NCBI GenBank assembly: GCA_016699405.1
Contig: CP064972.1
Span: forward strand, 186,001-250,000
DNA: 64,000 nucleotides
Direction: 5' to 3'
Origin: Holophagales bacterium
GTDB taxonomy: Bacteria; Acidobacteriota; Thermoanaerobaculia; Multivoradales; JAGPDF01
A program made the position numbers and the translations under genes. Each line of letters begins with the position of its first letter. Position 1 is the stretch's first letter. The notes under the pieces were generated by a model. It was not told the origin of the DNA. It saw only the letters and a program-made list of their open reading frames with translations, and did no database searches. Shown piece after piece: positions 20,195-28,290 of the stretch.

Positions 20195-20500
20195 ATGTCG
20201 AACCACGTCGTCCCTCTCCGCGTCTACTTCTCGGTCTTCGGCGCCCTCATGGTGCTGACCGCCATCACCGTCGCCGTCGCCTTCTTCGACCTCGGCGTGC
20301 TCAACAATGTCGTGGCGCTCGGCATCGCCGGTTTCAAGGCGACGCTGGTGATCCTCTACTTCATGCACGTCCGCTACAGCGGACGGTTGATCCCGATCGT
20401 CGTCGGCAGCTCGCTGCTCTGGCTGATGATCCTGCTCGCCTTCACCCTCGCCGACTACTTCACGCGCGGCTGGATGGGGGCCGGATCGTCCTGGCTGTAG
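20195..20500 (+). CDS. coxD: cytochrome c oxidase subunit IV (caa3 small subunit)
   Basis: 101 residues with three membrane spans (about 9-31, 37-59 and 68-90). The family signature GFKATLVILYFMHVRYSGRL is recognisable from the prokaryotic subunit IV (COX4_pro) family. It is the last gene of the act-cox cluster, 22 bp after coxC, with GCGAGGAGCG upstream of ATG. No clear terminator hairpin was seen in the 26 bp before the next gene. Confidence 0.9.
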   Translation: MSNHVVPLRVYFSVFGALMVLTAITVAVAFFDLGVLNNVVALGIAGFKATLVILYFMHVRYSGRLIPIVVGSSLLWLMILLAFTLADYFTRGWMGAGSSWL

Positions 20501-20526
20501 GATCGCTGCGCCGGCGCGGGGGCGCC

Positions 20527-21102
20527 GTGCCTGCCATGGGCCCCAACGACACCCTTCTCGACCTGCTGCTCGAGGCGCAGGCGCTCGATCGCGTCGACCG
20601 CGCCGGCTACGCCTTGCGCGGCGTGCCCGATCCGGAGAGCGTCGCCGAGCACTCCTACCAGGTTGCCCTGGCGGTCTGGGCCCTCGCCCCGCTCGACTCC
20701 GGCCTCGACGGCGCTCGCGCCGTGGAGATCGCTCTCCTCCACGACCTCGCCGAGGTCCGCACCGGCGATCTGCCCCGCAACGCCGCCCGCTACCTCCCGG
20801 ACGGCGCCAAGCACACCGCGGAGCGGGCGGCCTTCGCCGAGCTCGCCGCTCCGGCCGGCGCGCGCGCCATCTCCCGCTTCGAGGAGTACCTCGCCGCGAG
20901 CTCGCCGGAGGCGCGATTCGTCCGCGCCTGCGACAAGCTGCAGCTCATGGTGAAGGTGCTGGTCTACGAAAGGTGGGGCTGTGCCGGGCTCGCCGAGTTC
21001 TGGAACCACGCCGGCAACTTCCCCGACACGAACGAGTTCCCGCTCTTCGGCGAGCTCGTCACCGAGCTGCGGGCCCGGCGCGCCGCGCTCGACCGCACCT
21101 GA
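20527..21102 (+). CDS. HD-domain phosphohydrolase (YfbR/HDDC2-like 5'-nucleotidase)
   Basis: 191 residues from GTG 20527; ATG 20536 is an alternative that loses three residues. HD motifs are SVAEHSYQVALAVWAL (His), LLHDLAEVRTGDLP (HD with the extra Glu) and VRACDKLQLMVKVLVYE (Asp). The layout (HS near the N terminus, HD-AE, then D-K-L) matches the YfbR/HDDC2 group that dephosphorylates deoxynucleoside 5'-monophosphates. It follows coxD by 26 bp but is not functionally related. It is convergent with the DUF1232 gene, 3 bp apart. Confidence 0.8.
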   Translation: MPAMGPNDTLLDLLLEAQALDRVDRAGYALRGVPDPESVAEHSYQVALAVWALAPLDSGLDGARAVEIALLHDLAEVRTGDLPRNAARYLPDGAKHTAERAAFAELAAPAGARAISRFEEYLAASSPEARFVRACDKLQLMVKVLVYERWGCAGLAEFWNHAGNFPDTNEFPLFGELVTELRARRAALDRT

Positions 21103-21105
21103 CGA

Positions 21106-21762
21106 CTACCGGTCGCGGTGCGGCGACTCGAAGCCGCCCCGCAGCTCGGGATCGACCGGCGGTTCGGTCCACGCCTCCTCGACGATCGGTCCGGCGGGTT
21201 CTCCCGCTCCCCCACGACGGGCCCGGGACGACCGTCCCGCCGGCCGGAGGCGCCGCGCCGGCTCGGCCGGCGGCAGCTCGACGCCACGCCGGGCGAGCGC
21301 ACGCTCGAGCCGCCGGTGCAGCCGGCCGCCGAGCAGCGAGCTCGCCGAATGCGCGATGTCGTGGAGCACTTCGCGCAGCTCCTGTTCGCCGCTCCAGTAG
21401 CGCCGCGCGTACGGCTCGAGCTCGCCGCCGAGCGCTTGGGAGAGCACGGCCGACGCCAGCACCAGGTCCTCGAGGAAGCCGACCGGGCCGAGGATCGCCT
21501 CGGGAAAGAGGTCGACCGGCGAGACGAAGTAGAGGAGCGCACCGCCGATGAGCGCCCGCGCGCCGCCGGGCACCTTCGGGTCGAGCGCCAGCCGAACGAG
21601 CAGGATGAAGATGTCCGGCACCAGCAGCAGCGCCTCGACCGCCGCCGGCCCGAGCCGCTTGCTGCGCCGCGCCACGTAGCGCACCATGCGCACCCGCAGG
21701 CGGTCGTAGAAGCTCAGCAAGCGCTGCGGCTGCAGGTGGACGTCCTGACGCGGCTCGGTCAT
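21106..21762 (-). CDS. DUF1232/YkvA-family membrane protein
   Basis: 218 residues from ATG 21762, which overlaps the pabBC stop (ATGA); an upstream frame start at 21804 is inside pabBC. The central DUF1232 segment has hydrophobic helices and the hallmark YFVSPVDLFPEAILGPVGFLED. A long Arg/Pro/Gly-rich C-terminal tail follows. The function of DUF1232 proteins is not established; they are usually membrane associated. Coupling to folate-pathway pabBC is close but no functional link is known. Confidence 0.8.
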   Translation of the reverse strand: MTEPRQDVHLQPQRLLSFYDRLRVRMVRYVARRSKRLGPAAVEALLLVPDIFILLVRLALDPKVPGGARALIGGALLYFVSPVDLFPEAILGPVGFLEDLVLASAVLSQALGGELEPYARRYWSGEQELREVLHDIAHSASSLLGGRLHRRLERALARRGVELPPAEPARRLRPAGRSSRARRGGAGEPAGPIVEEAWTEPPVDPELRGGFESPHRDR

Positions 21763-23702
21763 CGCTCCTCCGTCACGGGCGCAACGTTCTCGCTCGATCC
21801 CCACAGAAGTCTATCGCCTTCCGCCGCAGCCGCGTGTACCGCCGCGACACGGATGGCTCCGCGCAGCGAGTTGATCAGCAGCACGCTCTCGGCCGCCGCG
21901 AGATCCGTCACGGTGAGCGTCGACTCGGCGACTCGGCCGGTGCGCAGCAGCCGCTCGCGCGCCACACCGGGGAGGAGACCGGCTTCGCGCCGCGGCGTGA
22001 GCCAACGGCCGCCGACGCGCAGGAGAAGATTCGTCCGGCACCCTTCGGTGAGCTCGCCGCGCTCGTTGCGGAGGATCGCTTCGTCGGCGCCGCACGCCCG
22101 CGCCTCGGCAAGCGCCCGATCGTAGCGCTCGCGTCGCGTCGTCTTGTGGAAGAGAAGGAGATCCGCCGATTCGACAGGCGCACCGACGAGCGCCGCAATC
22201 CATGGCCGTCGCGCCGAGGCGATCGGCTCGCTCGTCACGGCGAACGCTCCGTCGGGCGCGAGCGTCAGGCGCACACGCCGGCGCGACCGCTCGGGGGGCA
22301 GCCGGGTCACGTGCTCGGCGAGCACCTCCCTCGCAAGCTGGCGGTCGCAGGGCAGACCGAAGCGCTCTGCCGACGCCGCCAGGCGGGCGAGGTGGAGCTC
22401 GACACGGGCGAGCCGTCGATCTCTCCCGAGGCGCAGCGTCTCGAAGAGCTCGACCGGACACGGATCGGTGCTCAGCGCCCGGCCCTTGGCCAGGCACTCG
22501 GCATACTCGGCAGCCGGAGCGGAGTCCCACACGACGCCGCTGCCGACCCGGTAGACCAGATCTCCGCTCGCGGCCTCGACGTCAGCCGTGCGGATGCCGA
22601 CGCCGAAGCGCGCTCGCCCTCCGGGGGCGACCCAGCCGAGCGCCCCGCAGTAGACCCCGCGCGGCTCGCGTTCGAGGCGCGCGATCCATCCCATGGTGCT
22701 CGCCTTCGGCGCCCCGGTGACGGAGGCGCAGGGGAAGAGCGCGGCGAAGAGCTCGGGGAGCGGCGCGCGGCTGGTCGCTTCGACCGTCGAGGTCATCTGC
22801 CAGACCGTGGGGTAGCGCTCGACGTCGAAGAGACGAGTGACCCGCACGGTGCCGGCGCGAGCGACGCGCCCGAGGTCGTTGCGCACCATGTCGACGATCA
22901 TCAGGTTCTCGGCGCGATCCTTCTCCGCCGAGGCGAGCTCGACGGCCAGCGCCTCGTCTTCCTCCCGCCACCTCCCGCGCCGCCGCGTGCCCTTCATCGG
23001 CCGCATGCGCAGGAGCTCTCCGTCACGCTCGAAGAAGAGCTCGGGCGAGAGCGAGACGACGGCGCGATCGCCGAGGTCGAGAAACAGCGCCAGCGGCGCC
23101 TCCGCCGCCGGTGCGAGGGCGAAGAAAAGCTCCTCGGCGGTCGTGCCGCAGCGGCCACGCAGCGCGAAGGTGAAGTTCACCTGATAGGTCTCGCCACGCG
23201 CGATCGCTTCGTGGATGGTCCCGAGCGCCGATGCATGATCGGCTGCACCGAGATCGGGGTCGAGACGCGACACCCACGGCTCCGCCGAGCCCGGAGGTGG
23301 CAGCGTCGCGAGCTCTTCCGGTGGCTCGAAGAAGGCAAAGCCCGCGAGCGCTCGATTCTCCGTCCGAGAGCGCACGGCCAGCGCCCGATCGAACCCCGGC
23401 GCCGCCTCGTACTCGACGGAACCGACCGCCCACAGCCCCCGTTCGCAAGCCTCCTCGACCGCGGCGAGCGTCCCGGGCACAGCGTCGGCCTCCTGCGCCA
23501 CACACCCGCCCACGGGCGAGGCGAAACGCCACCAGCCGCGCTCCGGCGCGCGCACCCAGGCCATGCGGGGGACACCCCGCGGCAGTGCTCCGGCCGGCTC
23601 GCGAATCACCAGCGCATCGTATGGCGGCGCGAGGGCGATGCCCAGCCCGGAGCTTGCTCCGGGCTGGGGCCGCGGAGGAGGATCGCGGTCGAACGGCAGC
23701 AA
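21759..23702 (-). CDS. pabBC: fused aminodeoxychorismate synthase component I and aminodeoxychorismate lyase (PabB-PabC)
   Basis: 647 residues. Residues about 150-400 are the chorismate-binding domain (GETYQVNFTFALRG, MRPMKGTRRRGR, then IVDMVRNDLGRVAR, ASVTGAPKASTM and YCGALGW). Residues about 410-645 are a PLP-dependent class IV aminotransferase/lyase domain (ELFETLRLG, LFHKTTRRERYDRA with the PLP lysine, NERGELTEGCRTNLLLR and GLLPGVARERLL). Together they turn chorismate into p-aminobenzoate for folate, with a glutaminase (PabA) not seen here. The N-terminus is uncertain: a strong palindrome lies at codons 12-21, so a later GTG may be the true start. Confidence 0.9.
   Translation of the reverse strand: MLPFDRDPPPRPQPGASSGLGIALAPPYDALVIREPAGALPRGVPRMAWVRAPERGWWRFASPVGGCVAQEADAVPGTLAAVEEACERGLWAVGSVEYEAAPGFDRALAVRSRTENRALAGFAFFEPPEELATLPPPGSAEPWVSRLDPDLGAADHASALGTIHEAIARGETYQVNFTFALRGRCGTTAEELFFALAPAAEAPLALFLDLGDRAVVSLSPELFFERDGELLRMRPMKGTRRRGRWREEDEALAVELASAEKDRAENLMIVDMVRNDLGRVARAGTVRVTRLFDVERYPTVWQMTSTVEATSRAPLPELFAALFPCASVTGAPKASTMGWIARLEREPRGVYCGALGWVAPGGRARFGVGIRTADVEAASGDLVYRVGSGVVWDSAPAAEYAECLAKGRALSTDPCPVELFETLRLGRDRRLARVELHLARLAASAERFGLPCDRQLAREVLAEHVTRLPPERSRRRVRLTLAPDGAFAVTSEPIASARRPWIAALVGAPVESADLLLFHKTTRRERYDRALAEARACGADEAILRNERGELTEGCRTNLLLRVGGRWLTPRREAGLLPGVARERLLRTGRVAESTLTVTDLAAAESVLLINSLRGAIRVAAVHAAAAEGDRLLWGSSENVAPVTEER
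23641..23668. repeat. perfect 12-bp inverted repeat with 4-bp loop at the 5' end of pabBC
   Basis: CCCAGCCCGGAG-CTTG-CTCCGGGCTGGG. The 12-bp arms are exact. If pabBC starts at 23702 the hairpin is inside codons 12-21; if translation starts later, it is in the 5' leader and could affect translation or transcription. It has no T-tract on either side, so it is not a typical terminator. Confidence 0.6.
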
Positions 23703-23896
23703 GTCGAGAGCGTCGCCGGCGATCTTCTCGCCTCCCCCGGTTGGGCGGCCGGCCAGGGACGAAGGCTCGGGCCTGCGCTAGGATCCGCGGCCCATGGGGC
23801 CTCTTCGCTTCCACTCGGAGACGGTCGAGGCCTCGTACACCTCTCGATTCCAGCCCTTTCCGCAGGCACGAAGCGCTGCCTAGCGATCGCCCGACC

Positions 23897-24949
23897 GTGT
23901 CGGTCCGCCTCCTCGTCCTCTCCGACACCCACCTCGGCTTCGACCTGCCGATGCGGCCGCGCGTCGCGCGCCCGCGGCGCGGCGAAGACTTCTTCGCGGC
24001 CTTCGAGGCGGCGCTCGCCCCCACCTCTCGCGGCGAGGTCGACGCCGTCGTCCACCTCGGCGACCTTTTCTTTCGCAGCCGCATCTCCGCTGCCCTCGCG
24101 ACACGCGTCTTCACGCGGCTCGCCGAGCTCGCCGACAGCGGGGTCGACGTCTTCTGGGTGCCGGGCAACCACGAACGCTCCGGGGTGCCGCGCGGACTTC
24201 TGCTCGACCATCCGCGGATCCACGTCTTCGACCGGCCACGCACCGTCGTCCTGCGACGCCACGGCTTCGGCCTGGCGCTCGCCGGCTTCCCGTTCACCCC
24301 GAGTGCCCGCGCCGACTTCCGCGCGCTCCTCGCGGCGACCCGCCACGACAAGCTCGAAGCGGACGCACGCCTGCTCTGCCTGCATCAGGCCGTCGAGGGC
24401 GCGCGCGTCGGAGCGCAGGAGTTCACCTTCCGCGACGGCGCGGAGGTCGTGCGCGGAGCCGACCTCGCCGCCACCACGGCGGACTTCCTCGCCGTGCTCT
24501 GCGGTCACGTCCATCGCGCGCAGGTCGTCGAGCACGACCTCGCCGGTCACCCGCTTCCCGCGCCGGTGATCTACCCGGGCTCGACCGAACGCACGTCGAG
24601 CGCCGAGCGGGACGAAGTCAAGGGCTTCGTGAACCTCGGCATCGAGCGGGACGGATCCGTCGGGCCCGCGACGATCCGCTGGGACTTCCACCCGCTCGCC
24701 TCCCGGCCGATGATCGTCCTCGACGTCGATCCGCGCCGCGGCGGGCCCGCCCTCGCCGTGCACCTTCGCAGCGCTCTCGCGGCGCTCGCCCCACGGAGCA
24801 TCGTCCGCCTCCGCCTCGCCGCCCCGCCGTCTGGCGACGCGATCGAGGTCTTGCGCGCCGCCTCGCTCCGCGCCCTCGCCCCCGCGGGGATGGAGGTCAG
24901 CGTGGGTTGGGGCCAGTGGAGCGACAACCGCACCGCGGATCCGCGTTGA
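23897..24949 (+). CDS. SbcD/Mre11-like metallophosphoesterase
   Basis: 350 residues from GTG 23897 (VSVRLLVLSDTHLGF). All five metallophosphoesterase motifs are present: DTHLG, GDLFF, PGNHERS, a later CLHQ and GHVHRAQ. The order and the C-terminal extension resemble the nuclease subunit SbcD/Mre11, which acts with an SbcC/Rad50 ATPase in double-strand break processing. No sbcC lies downstream in the window: the next genes are a toxin-antitoxin pair on the other strand. It may therefore be a stand-alone DNA repair exonuclease family member rather than a true SbcD. Confidence 0.82.
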   Translation: MSVRLLVLSDTHLGFDLPMRPRVARPRRGEDFFAAFEAALAPTSRGEVDAVVHLGDLFFRSRISAALATRVFTRLAELADSGVDVFWVPGNHERSGVPRGLLLDHPRIHVFDRPRTVVLRRHGFGLALAGFPFTPSARADFRALLAATRHDKLEADARLLCLHQAVEGARVGAQEFTFRDGAEVVRGADLAATTADFLAVLCGHVHRAQVVEHDLAGHPLPAPVIYPGSTERTSSAERDEVKGFVNLGIERDGSVGPATIRWDFHPLASRPMIVLDVDPRRGGPALAVHLRSALAALAPRSIVRLRLAAPPSGDAIEVLRAASLRALAPAGMEVSVGWGQWSDNRTADPR

Positions 24950-25072
24950 ACGAGCCGGATCGCCGGCAATCGAGTTGTCGGCAGAACGCGCGCAAGATCT
25001 CGAGGATGTGCGGCCCAGCAAGATGGGCGGGTGCGAGCCCTCGGCGCACGGAATCAGCGGGAGCTTGCCCCT

Positions 25073-25486
25073 TCAGCTCCAGTAGGTCCTGATTCCAAGC
25101 CCGCGGAGCCGCCGCGCGAGGATCCGATCGAAGGTGGCGATCGAGTCGGCGCCGCTCGCCTCGACGCTCGCCGCGAGGCAGGCATCGCCGAAGTGAGGGA
25201 GGACTGCGGGCCACAGCTCGAGCAGCCTTGACCAGTCGAGAGCGTCGACCGGAGCCACGAACCCGGATCCGACGAGAGACGAGAGCATCTCCCGGACCTC
25301 GCTCGCCGGCCTTTCGTACAACTGCGTCAGGACGAACGACGTCTCGGAGAGAACCTGTTGGTGGAGGAGGAGCAGAATCTCCCCGTCTCGCGCCGCGCCG
25401 AGAAGCAGGTCCGCGCTCCTGCGCTGCGTCGCATTGCGGCCGGTCACGAACGACACGAGGACCTTGGTGTCGACGAGGACCCTCAC
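25073..25486 (-). CDS. PIN-domain toxin
   Basis: 137 residues from GTG 25486, which overlaps the antitoxin stop (GTGA). The frame extends upstream but inside the antitoxin gene. PIN motifs: VRVLVDTKVLVSFVTG (Asp), QQVLSETSFVLTQL (Glu), HFGDACLAASVEASG (Asp) and ATFDRILARRL (Asp). All four acidic sites appear kept, so the ribonuclease is probably active when free of antitoxin. It is a different subfamily from the PIN toxin at 5399 and pairs with an Arc-type rather than AbrB-type antitoxin. Confidence 0.85.
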   Translation of the reverse strand: MRVLVDTKVLVSFVTGRNATQRRSADLLLGAARDGEILLLLHQQVLSETSFVLTQLYERPASEVREMLSSLVGSGFVAPVDALDWSRLLELWPAVLPHFGDACLAASVEASGADSIATFDRILARRLRGLGIRTYWS

Positions 25487-25851
25487 CACTTCACCAGCCC
25501 ACGCTTCTTCCTGGCTTGCCGGACATCCTCCACGACCGAGCCCCTGCCGACCTCGATTCGACCCCTCCAGGCGAAGAAGTCCTCTCGCTCCGGGCCGATC
25601 GATGCCGCCTCGCCCTCTCGACGCTCGCGCATCCAACGGTCGATCTGCTTGGGCATGCCGGCCTTGAGGCCATACCTCTGCTGCACTTCTCGAACCTCTT
25701 CGAGCAAGCGCCGCCGATCGATCGGCTCCGGCACCGCGGTCTCAAGAAGGTGCAGGATCTCCCCGGTCAGGCTGCGGCGTTCCCTCTCGGCGCGAGCGCG
25801 CAGCCTCTGGAGTAACTCGTCGGGAATGTTCTTCAGAGTCAGGGATGCCAT
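25483..25851 (-). CDS. ribbon-helix-helix antitoxin (FitA/Arc-like)
   Basis: 122 residues. The N-terminal 40 residues are a ribbon-helix-helix domain (MASLTLKNIPDELLQRLRAR, then RRSLTGEILHLLE) similar to FitA/Arc DNA-binding antitoxins. The remainder is charged, with a long C-terminal tail (about 80 residues) that likely wraps the PIN toxin. FitA-like antitoxins are usually 70-85 residues, so this tail is long. The operator candidate with 11-bp spaced repeats lies just upstream. Confidence 0.8.
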   Translation of the reverse strand: MASLTLKNIPDELLQRLRARAERERRSLTGEILHLLETAVPEPIDRRRLLEEVREVQQRYGLKAGMPKQIDRWMRERREGEAASIGPEREDFFAWRGRIEVGRGSVVEDVRQARKKRGLVKW

Positions 25852-25886
25852 GATCGAAAGCCTCCTGGCCAGAGGGCAGACGATCC

Positions 25887-25914
25887 GGTTGCATTCGGCA
25901 ACCGTCCGGCAACC
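25887..25914. promoter_or_regulatory. candidate RHH operator: inverted plus direct GGTTGC/GCAACC repeats
   Basis: GGTTGC (25887-25892) faces GCAACC (25898-25903), and the second copy of GCAACC (25909-25914) repeats at exactly 11 bp. CGGCAACC is thus duplicated one helical turn apart. It lies about 36-63 bp before the antitoxin ATG. Tandem RHH dimers bind such phased half-sites. Confidence 0.45.
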
Positions 25915-25930
25915 ATGCCGCTGCGTGCCT

Positions 25931-26923
25931 TCACCGCGGCACGAGATACGCCACCGCGAAGCCGATCTGCGCCGCCATCATCATCAGGTACATGTGGCGC
26001 CAGCTCGGGTGGTTCTCGCTGCGGGTGAGCTCGTCGGGGTCGCGTAGGAGGAGGTAGACGGTGTAGCAGCCCCAGAGGGTGAGGGCGATGCCGAGCCCGG
26101 CGAGGAACCCGGGATTGCCGGTGAGGATCGCGTGGCCGGGCTGGAACGGGTCCTCGAGGTAGGCGCCGAGCGGCATCAGCAGCCAGGGGAAGACGAAGAA
26201 CGGGGCGATGATCCACGCCGCCTTGCGCGGCCCGTGGAGGATCGGCAGCGTCTTGCAGCCGCCGGCGCGGTCGCCCGCGATGTCGGCGAAGTCCTTGGTG
26301 CTCGCCGCGCCGACCAGGAAGAGCATGAAGATGATCCCGATGAACCAGGGTTCGGCGTGCCAGAAGTTCGCCACCATCGTCCAGCCGGCGACCTTGAGCA
26401 GACAGCCGCGCGGCACGGCGATCGTCCAGTTCGCCCACATGCCGTGCGCCTTGGTGCGACCGAGCGCGGGTGCCGAGTAGACGAAGGTGAAGATCGCTCC
26501 GGCGAGATAGATGAAGAAGGTCTGCCGCGCCTCGAGCGGCGCGCCCCACTTCTCGGCGATCGAGCTGTGCGGGTAGACGACCACCAGCCAGGTGGGGACG
26601 AGCGCCAGGGCGTAGAAGAGCCAAGTGAAGCCCCACGCCTCGCGCAGCGAAAGCGCACCGGTGCAGAGCGGGCGCTCCGGCTTGTTGACGCGGTCGATCT
26701 CGAGGTCGTAGATCTGATTGATGGCGTTCGAGGCGGCGTTGAGAAAGCTCGCACAGAGCGAGCCGAGGGCGATCGTCGCCAGCACCGAGAGGGTGAAGGC
26801 CCGGGAGGGATCCGGGTTGTGCACCGAGCCGAAGGCGCAGATCGCACCGGAGACGATGCCGAAGAGCGGCGGCAGGAGGGTGAACGGCCGGGCGAGCTGG
26901 ACGTAAAGAGCGAGCTTCTTCAT
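25931..26923 (-). CDS. UbiA-family prenyltransferase
   Basis: 330 residues with about nine membrane spans. Both prenyl-diphosphate motifs are present: NQIYDLEIDRVNKPERPL (first Asp-rich motif, at about residue 66) and STKDFADIAGDRAGG (second Asp-rich motif). The first motif is close to those of chlorophyll synthase, homogentisate prenyltransferase and geranylgeranylglyceryl phosphate synthases. The acceptor is unknown: a quinone precursor, an aromatic acid or a glycerophosphate are all possible. The start overlaps the stop of the prenol/prenyl-phosphate kinase fusion by 4 bp, so its prenyl donor may come from that enzyme. It ends the eight-gene run. Confidence 0.9.
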   Translation of the reverse strand: MKKLALYVQLARPFTLLPPLFGIVSGAICAFGSVHNPDPSRAFTLSVLATIALGSLCASFLNAASNAINQIYDLEIDRVNKPERPLCTGALSLREAWGFTWLFYALALVPTWLVVVYPHSSIAEKWGAPLEARQTFFIYLAGAIFTFVYSAPALGRTKAHGMWANWTIAVPRGCLLKVAGWTMVANFWHAEPWFIGIIFMLFLVGAASTKDFADIAGDRAGGCKTLPILHGPRKAAWIIAPFFVFPWLLMPLGAYLEDPFQPGHAILTGNPGFLAGLGIALTLWGCYTVYLLLRDPDELTRSENHPSWRHMYLMMMAAQIGFAVAYLVPR

Positions 26924-28290
26924 CGGAGCCGGAGGACCTCGAGCCCGACGGCGACCAGCGCGCCGAGCAACGTGTTGAGGAAATTGACCGCCTCGTTGTC
27001 GAGCAGCCCGCGCTGCTCGAGCGTCGCGCCGAGCAGGCTCTCGAGGGTGGTGGCGGCCATCGCGGCGACGACGATCACCGCCGCACCCCACGGAGCCCCC
27101 GACGGTGCCCCCGACGGCGCCAGCAGTCCGGACGCCCACGCCACACCCGCGACGGCGCAGGCCGCGGCGAGCCCGGCGAACGTGCCCTCGAGCGACACGG
27201 CCCCCTGCGTCCCGCGCGGCACCGGGCGCAAGGTGGTGAGGAGGAAGGTCCGACGGCCGTAGACCTGCCCGATCTCGGAGGAGACCGTGTCGGCTGCGGC
27301 GGTGGCGAACGCCGCCGCCGCAGCGAGAGCGAAGAGCTGCCGCTCGTCGCTCGTCGCGGCGAAAAGCGCACAAAGAATGGGAACCGACGTCTTGGCGAGC
27401 GCGTTGTGGGCTCCCCGCCGGCCGCCCTTCTCCTGGGCGAGGCGCTCCTCTGCCTTCTGCGCGTAGCCGACCTTCGTCGCCGCCGTGCCGAGGGCGAAGA
27501 AGGCGAAGAGCAGCGCGAAGCCGCGCCAGTCGAGACAGGTCCAGAGCGCGGTGCCGAGGAGCGCACCGACCCAGGCACCCGAGCGATCGACGCCACCGAT
27601 CGCGAGGGCCGCTCCCGTCAGGACCAGGTTCACGGCAAGGCCGATCCCGAGGCGCCGCACCGCTTCGTCGCTCCACCAGCCTTCCCAATGGCCGGCCGTC
27701 AGGGTCAGGCAGTAGAGCAGCAGCCCGGCCAGCAGGGGCACGACGAGGTTGTCGTCGAGCCGGAGCGGCAGCGACTCGGCGAGCGCCGCGGCGAGCGCCG
27801 CGGCCAGGCCGATCGAGAAGGCGAAGGCCGGCTCGTAGCGCCCCGGCGCCGTCCAGAGCAGCAGGATCCCGGCGGCTGCACCGCCGCAGAGCAGGTAGGA
27901 GACACTCCCCACCCAGCTCTTCTGCGCATTCCACGGCAGCTTCCGCCGCCCGAACGGCTGGCCGAGGACCGTCGCCATGCCGTCGCCGAAGGCGAGGATC
28001 CCCCAGGCTGCCGCGGCGATCTCGAGGTGCCGCCAGAAGGCCAGGATGAGCAACAACACGGTCACCGGGTAGAGGACGATGCCGAGGGCGAATCCGCGCG
28101 CCGCGTCCTCGCGTCGCCAGAGGGCGCGACCACCGATCCGCGGCAAGACGACGAGGTTGAAGACGATCGCGGTCACCGCGCCGAGCGCCGAAAGCGCCGG
28201 GCCGAGCGGCCGCAACGCGAAGGCGATGCTGCCCATCCCGACGTGGACGAGCTTGCGACCGCCCTCGCCCGGCGCGAGCTGGCCGCTCAC
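26920..28290 (-). CDS. fused prenol kinase (VTE5/dolichol-kinase type) and prenyl-phosphate kinase (DUF92/VTE6 type)
   Basis: 456 residues from GTG 28290, which overlaps the upstream stop (GTGA). Residues 1-215 match CTP-dependent polyprenol kinases: GRKLVHVGMGSIAF near 11-24 and the nucleotide motif FGDGMATVLGQPFGRRKLPW (101-120) with KSWVG. Residues 230-456 match DUF92: KGGRRGAHNALAKTSVP (288-304), ADTVSSEIGQVYGR (333-346), VPRGTQGAVSLEGT (357-370) and ESLLGATLEQRGLLDNEAV (417-435). In plants the separate proteins VTE5 and VTE6 phosphorylate phytol to phytyl phosphate and then phytyl diphosphate. Here the two steps are on one membrane protein, directly before a UbiA prenyltransferase. Substrate unknown. 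Confidence 0.85.
   Translation of the reverse strand: MSGQLAPGEGGRKLVHVGMGSIAFALRPLGPALSALGAVTAIVFNLVVLPRIGGRALWRREDAARGFALGIVLYPVTVLLLILAFWRHLEIAAAAWGILAFGDGMATVLGQPFGRRKLPWNAQKSWVGSVSYLLCGGAAAGILLLWTAPGRYEPAFAFSIGLAAALAAALAESLPLRLDDNLVVPLLAGLLLYCLTLTAGHWEGWWSDEAVRRLGIGLAVNLVLTGAALAIGGVDRSGAWVGALLGTALWTCLDWRGFALLFAFFALGTAATKVGYAQKAEERLAQEKGGRRGAHNALAKTSVPILCALFAATSDERQLFALAAAAAFATAAADTVSSEIGQVYGRRTFLLTTLRPVPRGTQGAVSLEGTFAGLAAACAVAGVAWASGLLAPSGAPSGAPWGAAVIVVAAMAATTLESLLGATLEQRGLLDNEAVNFLNTLLGALVAVGLEVLRLR

Noticed and set aside
21834..24569. Plus-strand frame of 911 codons across pabBC and the metallophosphoesterase
   Set aside because: It is the antisense of pabBC and then out of frame with the phosphoesterase. 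Both real genes have complete motif sets.
23897..24949. sbcD as part of an sbcCD nuclease operon
   Set aside because: No sbcC lies downstream or anywhere in the window, so only the SbcD-like protein is called.
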